A stretch of DNA of 64,000 bases from Heterotrichella gracilis (lineage: Eukaryota; Sar; Xanthophyceae; Tribonematales; Xanthonemataceae). The stretch is from NCBI GenBank assembly GCA_032358255.1, contig JAULBX010021076.1, positions 1-64,000 of the forward strand, in the 5' to 3' direction. Positions 21,816 through 32,617 of this stretch are shown here, one piece after another. Position numbers and translations under genes: made by a program. Every line of letters starts with the position of its first letter. Position 1 is the first letter of the stretch. The notes under the pieces are model-generated. The model worked only from the letters and a program-made list of their open reading frames with translations, had not been told where the DNA came from and searched no databases.

Positions 21816-24800
21816 TCAATCGTCATCCGGCTGCACCAGCAGCAGCGCCTGCGGCACCAGCCCCAGATCCACCAGGCTCTGCCCCCGCGCCTCCCCATCA
21901 AACACCTTGCGGGGATAGCTGCTGGCCAGGCTGTACTTGAGGCAGGCCAGAGAGGGTAGGCTGTCCACATAGTCGTACACCAGGGAGAGGGGGTCGGTGG
22001 CAAGGAAGCGGCGCTGCGCATTGGCCCCGTCGGGGAGACGCACCCGCACCTGGGCGCTGCCTTGCGTGCCTGGGGGACGGGGGAGGGAGGTGGAAGGTAT
22101 AGCATGTGCGGGGGTGTTGAGAGTGTGGCACATCAGCAAAGCGCACATGCGCATGGGCACAAAGTACACCAATGCAATGCCAGGGCATAATCCATGTTCG
22201 GATGGGACCATGGCCACCACCCACTCCAGCAATGATGTGGGTGTATACACCACGGCAAATGTATATTTTTATCAGTACTTATCTCTTCTAAACAACATTT
22301 TCCTTTATTTATTTTGCATTAAGAGCATGTGACTGCTGAATAAAATCTCGTGAAAATCTATTTGTAAGGTGTCACACCTGCGGGAGGCTCTGGGCGCAGC
22401 GAGGCCTGCTTCTGAGCCCGGCGGCGGTCAATGGAGGCCTGAAACTCGTTCTTGGCATGCTCAATGGCATCCAGCTCAGCCCTGCAGGGGACAGGCCAGG
22501 CAAGGCGGTCAGCTGGCGCCAACAAACCCTAAACCCTACACACAGATTCCTAAAGCGCATGGCACCAGCAAGGGATGGCGCTCAGCTTCAACGCTGTCAC
22601 AGCACGCCCGTGCATACCAAGGGTCAGCATTGTGCACTTAGAATGTCCAAGAGATGTTATTTCTTGAAGGTCACGTACTGTGCCTTTGCCGCCTCGTCCT
22701 GCGCCTGTTTTTGCTCCGCCTCCCGCCGCCGCTGCTCCTCGGCACGCACGCGCTCGCGCTCCCGATCCGCCTCAAGGGACCGCTGGTACTCGGCATCCTG
22801 CTCCTCGCGCAGCTGGCGGTCCACGTCCTGCGGGGTTTGGGTTTTGAGGTGAAAGGAAAGGTGGTGTGGGTGTGGGTGTGGGTGTGGGTGTGGGTGTGGG
22901 TGTGGGTGGGTGCTCAGCATTCTGCTCCTCACACAGTTGGCGGTCAATATCTTGCGGGTGGATTGGGTTGTGTGCGGCGGTGGCGTACATGTGCATCGCT
23001 CGGGCTGTTGCCCCCCTGCACATTCCTTTAACCTGGCAATGCATGTACATGACCCTACACCATAGATCCTACATCACGCCCTCCCTTGCCGCTCCAGCTA
23101 GTGGAGCAACAATACATGCTCCTCCACCGCTCTGACCCCCAAACCCTAACCCCCAACTCTAAACCCCAAACACACCCGCTCTTGCCGCTCCAGCTGCTCC
23201 GCCAGCAGCAGCGGCGCGTGGTTCTCCACCGCCCCCTGCAGCGCGGCCAGCAGCTGGGAGGGCATGCATGTGCCCTCCACACTTGTGATGAGGCGAGTGC
23301 GGCTGCCAGAGAAGGCAAGCAGGGCGCAGTAGGGGTAGGCTGTGGCATGGATGGCGCTGCTCAGCTGCATTTGGAACAAAACAAAGTCAGTCTAATACGT
23401 GGTACGTAGTTGCTTGATTATTCCAAGACTAAGTTGCTGCAGTGACGATCCATAAACCAGTGTGTTCCATGCTGGATAATTTACCATGCATGCAGCAGGA
23501 GGTGGTGCTAGATGGTGCCTACCCTGAAAGCGTCTGTGTGGCGCGTGTCCCCTCCCCAGCTGTCAAATGTGCTGTTGATGTACTCCACCACGTCTGGGGA
23601 GGTGAGGGTATTCCGGCAGAAGGCAGCGCTGTCCTGCTGAGCACAGGGGGTTCAGCGCACAGGTCAGTCATTCTTTATTACTAGCAAAATGCAGTTTAGG
23701 AATGCAGCCAAACTAGCAGTGGGCCTTACACACGCAGCACCGAGCATGTCAACTCTAGCACTGCATACATTTATACTTGGTCTTGCATAACCTGGCTTTG
23801 CTGGGTCACGCCCAGATAGGTGCATGTCCCTTCAGCTCCAAACACCAATTGTCACCGCCTTACTTTGCCTGGCATGCGACATGGCAGCAGAAACCCTGGG
23901 TTGCAAGCCGGGGTATTGCTTCAGGCAGAAGAGTACACCAAGCGTGGGGAGGAGGCCTTGCATACCTCGTGGTTGGCGGCATGTAGGTACACAAACAGGA
24001 ACTTGTAGTGCGAGTAGGCGCGCGTGCATGCCTCCTGCCACCCGCACGCCGCAAAGGCAGGTGCTGTGTCGCCATACTGGGTTGTGAACCTTGCGATGAA
24101 CTGCTCCGCTGACTGGACGGGGTCAAGCTCCTCGTTACCCGCTGCAATCGCTCGGAGGGCTCCTATGCATGAGAGGACCAGGTATAAGCTGCTGGGGACA
24201 AGCCTGATGTGGGGATCAGGGATTTGGCATTTCTGAACCGAGCGTTTTGGGAGGATTATAGGGTTAGGAATACTACGAGTGCCAGCAAAGCTCAGAGAGC
24301 AGTGCAAGGCTTTGGGACCAGCTCTGCATGTTGCAGCATGTGGAACTGGAAAGCGCCAGGGTGGCTTATGCCAACGGAGAATAACCCACAAGTCTCCCTG
24401 TACAACAAACCCAGGGACAGCTCTCACCTCTGAGCAGGTTCTGCAGTGACGCAGGCAGCACCGCCGAGCCCACCATCTTGGCGAGGGACAGCGTGATGCG
24501 CAGGCTGCCGGTCACGACCTTCACTGCTGTTCTCAGCACCACCACTGGGAGGCCAAGCAGGGAGTGCAACAGTCCTGCCTGCCTTCGCCCAGTGGGTGCT
24601 CTGGGCCTGGGTGGGTAGTGCGCAACCGGCTCTGGTGGAGCCCTGGGCCTGGGTGGGGCTTGCTGTATCCCACTGAAATTCTCTGCACACGAAGTTTGGG
24701 TCCATATTCAGAGCTGTGGAGCTGTTCAAACCCTTTTGGAGACACACTTGAAAGAGCTGTGGTGATGGTGGGGTGCTCTACTTACCAAAGTACATTGCCA

Positions 24801-24918
24801 CTGCCCTGTCAAAGTTGCCATGCGTCGCCTCCAGGAAGAATCGTGCTTGGTCAAAGGAGCTGTTTGTCACTTGCACAAACCTGGAGACTTCCGCGTCGTT
24901 GATGTCGGGCTGAGACAT
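21816..24918 (-). CDS. UBA–UAS–UBX domain protein (FAF2/UBXD8, plant PUX10 type)
   Basis: Eight exons on the - strand (24918–24786, 24544–24428, 24162–23966, 23633–23523, 23364–23176, 22827–22679, 22481–22378, 22069–21816) give 417 residues. Family members recruit p97/CDC48 to ER membranes or lipid droplets for ubiquitin-dependent extraction. A UBA domain opens the protein (SRFVQVTNSSFDQARFFLEA, about 10–45). A hydrophobic stretch at about 45–80 is the likely hairpin membrane anchor. A UAS thioredoxin-like domain (about 90–249) contains FLFVYLHAANHE and AYPYCALLAFSGS. A charged helical segment rich in Glu, Arg and Gln runs about 250–330, and the C-terminal UBX domain includes VRVRLPDG and PRKVFDGEARGQSLVDLGL. 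The ATG at 24918 gives the expected UBA start. The gene shares a 510-bp upstream region with NFS1. The residues that contact p97 cannot be judged by eye. Confidence 0.92.
22864..22911 (+). repeat. (GTGTGG)n minisatellite
   Basis: About eight GGGTGT units lie in the UBX gene intron between the exon start at 22827 and its echo. Confidence 0.95.
22911..22965 (-). repeat. Exon-edge echo (UBX gene, exon 22679–22827, acceptor side)
   Basis: The - strand reads DIDRQLCEEQNAEH against DVDRQLREEQDAEY in the exon, with an AG acceptor before it. Confidence 0.92.
23086..23130 (-). repeat. Exon-edge echo (UBX gene, exon 23176–23364, donor side)
   Basis: TTGCCGCTCCAGCT and GCTCCTCCACCGC recur in order, copying the exon end at 23182–23235 with an internal change. 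Confidence 0.75.
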
Positions 24919-25428
24919 TTTAGTGCAACTATCCCAGACCTTATGAGCCTATCAAGGTTTGTGTCAATGCTTTGTCAAGATGCTGACGGGAACGGCAGCC
25001 TAATTACCCAGAACCCACGCACCAGACGATGGGTAGTTCTATCCCTTGTATGACACCCACCTACCGAGGCGCTGCCCCAAACGCTATATGCATGCATGTA
25101 ACATGGCACCTACTGACCCACATGCCGACGAAGAGATTGACGGTGCAGCAAGACAAAGGAACAAGGCCTTGTATCAAGAGATTGCTCGATGGTGCGGGAC
25201 GTGTGACAAGACTCTTTGTACTGAAGCCTTAAACGTTTACGGCTTTGCGAAAGTAGGCAGCAGAGTCAGTTTCATCTTTCGTAGTAGTTTGTTGTTAAAC
25301 TCCTGCTGTGGCCTTGGATACAGTCAGTTGACGTGTTGGGAAGTATTTCCGTAGACCGATATAGCATCTCGCCTTGTTAAGCGCGTCTTTTGTGCAGTTC
25401 ACCTGCTGAGTGGCAAAGAAAAAGCACC
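24919..25428. promoter_or_regulatory. Divergent promoter region, UBX gene and NFS1
   Basis: The two start codons point away from each other across 510 bp, so both promoters must be here unless 5' UTR introns extend them. An 83-codon ATG frame at 25103–25354 (+) contains a Cys cluster (WCGTCDKTLC) and a possible donor at 25250. It may be an upstream ORF, a small gene or chance; I do not recognise it. Confidence 0.5.
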
Positions 25429-28400
25429 ATGTTGGCCCTGCGCCTGGCCGGTAGGCAGGTTGCTGCACAGCTTGCACCGCCTGCAGCCGGTGTGGGAGTG
25501 CTGCGACACCTTCAGGATCTGGCAACGGACTCTGCACGATGCTTCGCAGCACAGCCAGCCCTCGTGGAAGGTGGGTTGGCAGCCACAGCATGCCATGTGA
25601 CCATCTGTTGGCCAATACAAAGGCACTGTGTACGCACACGCCCCCGTAGTTTTACAGGCCCAGTTCTTGTGGTTTAAATTTTATGGGTTCAACTCTGCCG
25701 CGGTGTCAAGATCCAGGTTGGTGGTATGGCTGTGGTTGGGCCCATGCATTCCGTTTTTTGCATGCATGCATTGTTGCCAATGGGGCAACAATGTTTGCGG
25801 TTCCAAGGGCGCCGTAGATCTCCCAATGTAAAAAACAATGGTCATCAATACTGCAGACTCTTTACCTTCTGCACCAGGAGCTGGTTATGCGCCTTTGTGT
25901 TTGCTGCAAGTGGCATCTCCTGTGGCCACCCTGTACTGTCCTACTCTATTGCTGCTTTTGGCTCACCAAGTGGCATTCACCTGGTGCCCGTTGCTTGTAT
26001 CCTGCTGTGGTGGACTGTGGCTCACCAACCCTCGCTGTGCAGACGAGGCCAGTGACAACATCGAGCGCAAGGGCATCGTGCTCAAGGGCGCCCCCCTGTA
26101 CCTGGACATGCAAGCAACCACGCCGGTGGACCCCCGCGTGATTGACGCGATGCTGCCCTTCTTCACCGAGCAGTATGGCAACCCGCACTCCCGGACGCAC
26201 CTGTATGGCTGGGAGACCGAGGAGGCGGTGGAGACAGCCAGGGCGCAGGTAGGCATCGCAGGCACAGGGCATGTAGTTCCTCCCAGGACAAAAAGACGTG
26301 TGGCGTTGCAGTTATATGCATGGTTCCTGACGGGGATGCCCCGCCCCATGTTACAAAGCCATGGCTTGGCAACCACTGGCATGCTCCTTAAACTCACCCT
26401 GTATGGCTGGGAGACGGAGGAGGCGGTTGAGACAGCTAGGGCGCAGGTAGGCATAGCAGATGGAGGGGCCTGTAGGTTATGGTATCTGTTACAGGAAACC
26501 TGTAGGTGTGTCCTCGTGGAGATGCCTCACTCCATGGTTTATTATATGGCAAGGATTGCCTCACCCCCAGGCCTAACCCCACGATGTGTTGCATACCTGT
26601 TGCTAAACTAAAGCAGGTCTTCACACTGTTCCATCTCGGCTGTGCCTTGCCAGTCCAAGCAACTTTGAAATGTAAGGATCAATGGGGTTGCGTTGTGCAC
26701 ACTCCAGGTGGCGTCCCTGATCGGTGCCGATCCCAAGGAAATCATCTTCACATCGGGTGCCACTGAGTCCAACAACATGGCCACCAAGGGGGTTGCCAAC
26801 TTCTACAAGGACAAGAAGAAGCACATCATCACCACGCAGACGGAGCACAAGTGCGTGCTGGACTCCTGCAGGTAAGTTATACAAATCGCATTATGTTTCA
26901 TGAATAAACGAGAGCAATTTGAAATGTGGGCTGGGCGTTGGAAGTATCATGGAAATGGCCGCAAATGGCCCTAATGGATTATGTATGCGTCCTGTCCTTG
27001 ACCAGGCCACTGGTAAGAATAGTGGAGCCAGAAAAGGAGAAGAGCATCCCCTGCTGCCCACTGCATTTCCTAAGCTTTTCACGCGAGGGGAACGGTTTAG
27101 TACTTCCTCCCTCTCGGCCCTCCCCTCCCACGCTGAACAGCTGCTCCCCCTGATGCCATGCAGGTACCTGCAGCAGCGGGGGTTCGACGTAACCTACCTC
27201 CCTGTGCAGCAAAATGGGTTGATCAGCATGGAGCAGCTCGAGGAGGCCATGCGGGCAGACACAGTGCTGGTGTCGGTGATGGCGGTCAACAATGAGATAG
27301 GTGGGGGGTTTAGGGTTTAAGGTTTAAGGTTTAGGGTTTAGGGTTTTGAGCAGCTCGAGCAGGCCATACGGCCAGGCACGTGCTGGTGTCGGTGATGGCG
27401 GGGAGCAATGAGATAGGTGCGCTGTGTAGGGTTCAGAGTGTAAATTGCCGCTGAATGCCGGCGACGTGCTGTAGTTTTTTATTAATTACTCTCTGAAAAG
27501 GCTGTATTAGAGAACACGAGGAAATCGAAAAGAGAACACTTTGAACAATGTTAAGGACTCGTTTGGTTTTGGGAGATGATTTATCTACAAACAATTCATA
27601 TACAAATCTGGCTCCTGGTACAGGCGTGGTGCAGCCCATAAAGGAGATCGGCGAGCTGTGCCGCTCCCACAAGGCATTCTTCCACACAGACGCCGCCCAG
27701 GCGGTGGGCAAGATCCCCGTGAATGTGGACGACATCAAGGCCGACCTCATGTCCATCAGCGGGCACAAGATCTACGGGCCCAAGGGGATTGGCGCGCTGT
27801 ACGTAAGGCGCAGGCCCAGGGTCCGCATGGAGGTAGGTCGTGACAGGCATGTTTAGGGTTTAGGGTATAATATCGAGGGATTAGATGTGAGGTCGGTTGT
27901 GAGAGGCATCTTACACAGTTGATAGGGCAACAATGGAGTTTTTGTGACTACCCTATTCACCATAGAGACAGGTAAACGCTGGCTGTGTTTCCCCAACCTG
28001 TCCCTACAGTACGCCACCACCCTTACCTTGGATGTTGTGTGTTGCCCAGGCTCAAATGTCTGGCGGGGGCCAGGAGCGCGGCCTGCGCAGCGGCACTGTG
28101 CCCACACCGCTGGTGGTAGGGCTGGGCAAGGCGTGCGAGATCGCTCAGCAGGAGATGGAGAACGACCAAAGGTAGGTTACGATGAACTAAGCGCATGCTG
28201 CCTTTGTCGGCCAGCCTTGCATTTCAAAGCCAGGTTGGCGATCGGCATTGCGGCCATTGTGGCATCAATACTCTGCACCCATTGTAAGCCATATTTCAAT
28301 AATGGATATTCTCGAGTGTGCTTCCTGGCGGTGTTTAAACGTTCAATACTGGATTGCAACCCAACTTGACTGAGTTGACACCCCCTGCCCCACAGGCATG

Positions 28401-29307
28401 TGAAGCGCCTGGCTGACCGCCTGCTGAACAGCATGACCTCCCGGCTGGAGGGCGTGGTGCTGAATGGTGATGCTGCCAGTAGGTACTGGGGCAACGTCAA
28501 CCTGTCCTTTGCCTACGTGGAGGGGGAGTCGCTCATCATGGGGCTCAAGGTGGGTGGCAGGGTGTAGGGTGCAGGGTTCAAAATAGGGTTTTAGGAGAGT
28601 TGCTTATGGCCTCAAGGTGGGTGGGTAGTAAGATTACTTTAGCGCCATATTTCTCTTCTTTTTGCTTTAGGGTTGGGAGAGGGTAATTTCTTGGGACAAG
28701 ATTAGCAATTACGACAACCTGAAGTCGTTCTTTCATAACCCTGCGCCATAAAACGTGAACACCAAGCTCTTGCAGGATGTGGCGCCCGCACCAGCCTGGA
28801 GCCTATATGCAGACCCTAAACCCTAAACCTCAATCCCAAGCCTTGACAAAACCCCTTGGCTGCAGGACGTGGCCGTCAGCAGGGCAGCGCCTGTGTAGCC
28901 TACATGCAGACCTTAAACCCTAAATGTAAAACCTAAACCATAAACACCCTTGGCTGCAGGATGTGGCTGTGAGCAGTGGCAGCGCCTGCACCAGCGCCAG
29001 CCTGGAGCCCTCCTACGTGCTGCGCGCGCTGGGCGTGGAGGAGGACATGGCGCACACCTCCATCCGTTTCGGCATTGGGCGATTCACCACCGAGGCCGAG
29101 GTGGACCGCGCAGTTGACATGACTGTGGAGCATGTGAACAAGCTGCGCGCCATGAGTCCCCTGTGGGAGATGGTGCAGGAGGGGATTGACCTCAAGTCCA
29201 TCCAGTGGTCACAGCATTGGGGGGGTTTTGGGGGCAACGCTGGGGGGGTTTGGGGTGCACGGCTGTCAAGAAATGGGCGCAAGATTGGGTTGGGGCGTGC
29301 GCAGTGA
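25429..29307 (+). CDS. NFS1: Cysteine desulfurase, mitochondrial NFS1/IscS type
   Basis: Eight exons (25429–25570, 26043–26248, 26708–26871, 27164–27300, 27624–27832, 28050–28171, 28396–28549, 28960–29307) encode 493 residues. The enzyme is PLP-dependent, takes sulfur from cysteine and feeds Fe-S cluster assembly and tRNA thiolation. The N-terminus ([15 protein letters not shown]) is basic, Ala/Leu-rich and free of acidic residues at first, as in a mitochondrial presequence. [14 protein letters not shown] starts the aminotransferase class V fold. [10 protein letters not shown] has the PLP-contacting Asp, [12 protein letters not shown] the PLP lysine (about residue 265) and [20 protein letters not shown] the catalytic cysteine (about 388). 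The usual C-terminus ([10 protein letters not shown]) is reached at about 464, but 29 more Gly/Arg-rich residues follow before the stop. Echoes flank exons 2, 4 and 8. Confidence 0.96.
26399..26460 (+). repeat. Exon-edge echo (NFS1 exon 2, donor side)
   Basis: CTGTATGGCTGGGAGACSGA through GCGCAG|GTAGGCAT copies 26201–26262 at an offset of 198 bp with about four differences. Both exon end and intron start are included. Confidence 0.97.
27303..27345 (+). repeat. Interstitial telomere-type motif array in NFS1 intron 4
   Basis: Five or six GGTTTA(A/G)GG units begin three bases after the exon 4 donor and run straight into the exon 4 echo. It is the longest heptamer run in the NFS1 gene. Confidence 0.95.
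27348..27420 (+). repeat. Exon-edge echo (NFS1 exon 4, donor side)
   Basis: GAGCAGCTCGAGSAGGCCAT through AATGAGATAG|GTGCGC repeats 27231–27305, offset 117 bp. A short deletion breaks the frame, but the donor is kept. Confidence 0.97.
28772..28920 (+). repeat. Two tandem exon-edge echoes (NFS1 exon 8, acceptor side)
   Basis: CTTGCAGGATGTGGC...CCCGCACCAGCCTGGAGCC (28771 on) and GGCTGCAGGACGTGGCCGTC (28858 on) both copy the acceptor and first bases of exon 8 at 28953. Each is followed by TGCAGACCYTAAACCCTAAA. Confidence 0.95.
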
Positions 29308-30149
29308 ATTTCCCAAGGCAGATTGGTCAGCATTGAGGTTGACTGCGTGGTTGATCAAAGGCAGAATCATGATCTGGCTTGTGAATTTGTCATCAGCTGA
29401 TGTTTAGAATTTGCTGAACCAGTTGCAGCATTCATTTTTGTTCTTTGTGTGTATGTTTCCGAGCATAGCATTCAGATTATTTACTAGGGGTGGGAGTTGG
29501 AATCTGGCAGCAGCATCAACAGAATAGCAGCAATACTGTGCCGCAGTAGTACTAGCCAATGTGCTGCGTTGTATGCCAATGGCCATAATAGGTTATCCTA
29601 TTGGGCACCATAGATGTTGGCACAACTTGTATACAACATGCTATATCAGCTATAGCAAGTTGCTTGATTCAGAAGCAAATTGCATGGGGTCCCAATAGTC
29701 ATCGCTACGTCCCCAGCGATTGTCACGTCGTCTTACATGTAGTGCTTCTTTGTACAGCATTGCTTCTATGCTGTGATATGCCATTGGTTGATGGTTGCTC
29801 AACATTGTTGACAGTACTGATGCTGCATTGGTGCAAACTGTGGCCCTCAGTGACGGGGGATAGTTCAAGTGTGTAAATGTAACATCTGGAACCTGTCAAC
29901 ATTACCTACTAATTTGCATTTGTTGATTCAGCGTGGCAAAATGTCATTCCTGCAGCCCAAGCGCTGGCAGTGATGGTTCCAACAGGCAATAGAAGCACAG
30001 AACATAAATGGAATAAGAAAAGCACATTCAGTCTGCAGCAAAGACCCATGCCCCTTGGGGGTGTGAAAGCGTTCAGCCGGAGACCAGATCATAAGAGCCC
30101 GGATCTTGAGTGGACCAGATAGCGTCATGAGGGACCATTCATTGGCATG
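29308..30149. terminator. Convergent 3' region of NFS1 and the F-box/LRR gene, with TGTAA signals
   Basis: Two TGTAA poly(A) signals lie in tandem at 29872–29876 and 29879–29883 on the + strand, about 570 bp after the NFS1 stop. Nothing else is recognised in this stretch. Confidence 0.45.
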
Positions 30150-32617
30150 TCACAGGCTGACGGAAGCATGCAAGGGCTGGCCCTGCGTCTGCGCGAACTG
30201 CACCTGCGCGTGCATCCACTGGGCCACAGCCTGCACCTCCCGCAGGGTCTGGGGATCCCCTGCGGCCACCGCCGCAAAGAATTTCCCTTCGCAGCTGAAA
30301 ATGGGCTCCCGCCACTCTGTCAGCCCCAGCGCATACTTGGCCCCAGAGGGGCTGGTCAGGTGCAGCTTGAGGGTCTCTGGCTCCACCATTTTGGGCATCT
30401 GCTGGGCCGGGGTGCGCGGGGTGAATCCCGAGTCGATGGTGGTTGTGTTCCAGCCAAGGACATGCAGGTCCTGGAGCTGGGTGATGCCCACGGGCAGCAG
30501 CTTCCAGCCTGTGCCGGCCACGTGCAACCTCCTCAGGGCCTTGAGCCTGGTCAAGCCTGCACCGGTGAGGGAGGTGAGCTACATGCGTGCCAGCCATGCA
30601 GCTAGATGAGCAGGCAGTCCTGTATGCCTTGCGCCACCCAACCCTGCACTGACACTTCTTGTATCATCTGTGCATCGCCAGTGTCAACGCAGCTAGGTAG
30701 GCCAAAGTGCAAGGTCACCTGCTCCGGTGATGTTGTTCACTGGGTTGAAATCAGGTCCCAGTTCAACCTAGCTGTCTAGGGTTTAGGGTATGGCAAGGCA
30801 AGCTCACCTGCTCCTGTGCCGTTGACTGGGTTGAAGGCCAGGTCCAGATCAACCTAGCTGTCTAGGGTTTAGGGTATGGCAACCTAGCTGTTTAGGGTTT
30901 AGGGTATCGCAAAGCAAGCTCACCTGCTCCTGTGATGTTGACCGGGTTGAATGCCAGGTCCAGGTCGATCAGCCCCGTGAGCTCAAGCAGGGCCTTTGGG
31001 AAGACCTCCAGGTTCATGTTGTACAGGGTGAGGGAGTCCAGGGACTGCAGCTCCGATATTGCGTCTAGGTCAACGCTGTTGAAGTAGGACTCCTGGCCCA
31101 GCAGGTGCAGCTTCTGCAGGCGCGGGGACACACAAATACTTAGCGGGTAAAATAAACACCGGATGATGTACATATACAGTTGAAACATTCATAGGACTAA
31201 ATGGGCATTTGAATTCCAGCTTTGAATCCAGAATAGCATGCCTGGGTACGCCGCACCCCAGCGCAAGAGCAAGGCACACACGTATACTTGGTGAACAATA
31301 AACAACCGAATGGTGGATGACCACATGCCCAGCTCCCCACCCAAGGCCAGGCTGAGCCGACATTGCCGTGGGCCCAACCCCACACCTAGCAGCAATACCT
31401 GCAGGTTTTGCAGGTAGGCCCCGATCCCTGGGGGCAGCTGGAAGCTGTTGACCAGCACCCACTCGTAGTGGATGGTGAGCGAGGTCAGCCCCGCCATGGC
31501 GCTGGACAGCAGGCCAGAAGGGAACCCTTCCTCAAACTGCTGCGTGCAGGTCACATCCAGGCACCGCAGGCTGCTGAGGCAGCTCAACACCTCCAGGCAG
31601 TGGTCTGAGGAGACCTTGGTGCGCAGGTGGGTGAGGGAGGTAAGGGCGGACACGCAGGCTGGGAGCTCGTAGGTGCTCGTGCGCCCACTGTGCTCGTTCA
31701 CCTCTAGGTTGGTCACCGCTTGGCAGGTGTCGCTGACAAAGGTGAGGGACTGGAGGTTGGTGAGGGCGCTCCAGTCGTTGAGGAACATAGACTGCTCCAG
31801 CGGGAACTCGCCGCTGGCAACGTACACCTCGAGGGTTTTCAGCGTGGTGCAGAACCCTAGCAGGCCGGCCACGGGCAGGTCAACGAAGAGCTTGAGGTTG
31901 AGGCGGTCCAGCTGGTGGCTCTTGAACTGTGGGGTGGGGTGGCAAGTCAAATCGTTTTGGGTCTGTGCAAGTGGCTGTGCGACTTATATTGTATGTATGC
32001 ATGGTATGTGTTTTATTTTGCACAGCGCAACCACCATCCCAGCATGCAGTCACTTGTTGCGCGTGCGTTCTCTGACCCAGAGCCTCCACCCCGCCCAACA
32101 CTACACGTACAAAGTGACCCACCCATGCCCTGTACCCTGCTCCACTTCCACCGGCTGCACCTCAACCCCCACCCCGCCCACCTCCAAGGGTTGTGCAGTA
32201 CAAAAAGCCTGTATCCAGATGTTGTATGTGTGTGTGTGTGCTCAACTCTACTTCCCACCCCAACCCACCCCAACCCCACCTCACCCACCCACCTACCTCC
32301 ATGAGCAGCGCCGTGCAGAACGCCTGGCTCCAGCTGTTACCCTCCAGGGTCAGCGACTTGAGCTGGCAGGACCGCTGGCACAGCCAGTTGAGCAGCTGCC
32401 ACTCAGAAGCCTTGCGCTGCTTGACTGGGAGGTCTTGATCAGACAGGTGGACCGAGCTCCATAGCTGGCCACCCGTGCGAGCAACGTGCGCCCACCGCTT
32501 GCATACAAGGCTCGCGGACCGGACCTGGTCCTTGGTATCCAGCATAGACAGGACGTGGAGCAGGACTTTGTCGGGGAGGGCGTTGCACCCCGTCTCGGGG
32601 CGCTGCTCGGGCTCCAT
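30150..32617 (-). CDS. F-box and leucine-rich-repeat protein
   Basis: Four exons on the - strand (32617–32297, 31926–31399, 31113–30924, 30556–30150) give about 481 residues. An F-box opens the protein (ALPDKVLLHVLSMLDTKDQV, followed by SASLVCKRWAHVAR, about residues 12–50). Such proteins usually bring substrates to SCF ubiquitin ligases through SKP1. The rest is a run of irregular LRRs, such as LKTLEVYV, LTNLQSLTFV, LTSLTHLRTK, LSSLRCLDVT, LTGLIDLDLAFNPVN and LKALRRLHVAGTG. The ATG at 32617 directly precedes the F-box. Exon 3 to exon 4 joins in phase, but a short exon could be missing there. Its substrate cannot be inferred. Introns carry donor-edge echoes and TTTAGGG motifs. It is divergent from the U-box gene, another E3-related factor. 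Confidence 0.88.
30700..30905 (-). repeat. Two tandem exon-edge echoes (F-box/LRR exon 3, donor side)
   Basis: CTCACCTGCTCCTGTGMYGT, TGACYGGGTTGAA and CAGGTCCAG recur at about 30806–30855 and, more decayed, at about 30714–30763, copying the exon end at 30919–30965. AACCTAGCTGTCTAGGGTTTAGGGTATGGCA-type linkers follow each copy. Confidence 0.93.

Noticed and set aside
30139-30609. Long + strand frames over the last F-box/LRR exon
   Set aside because: They are antisense shadows of a GC-rich coding exon whose - strand reads as LRRs in phase with the upstream exons.
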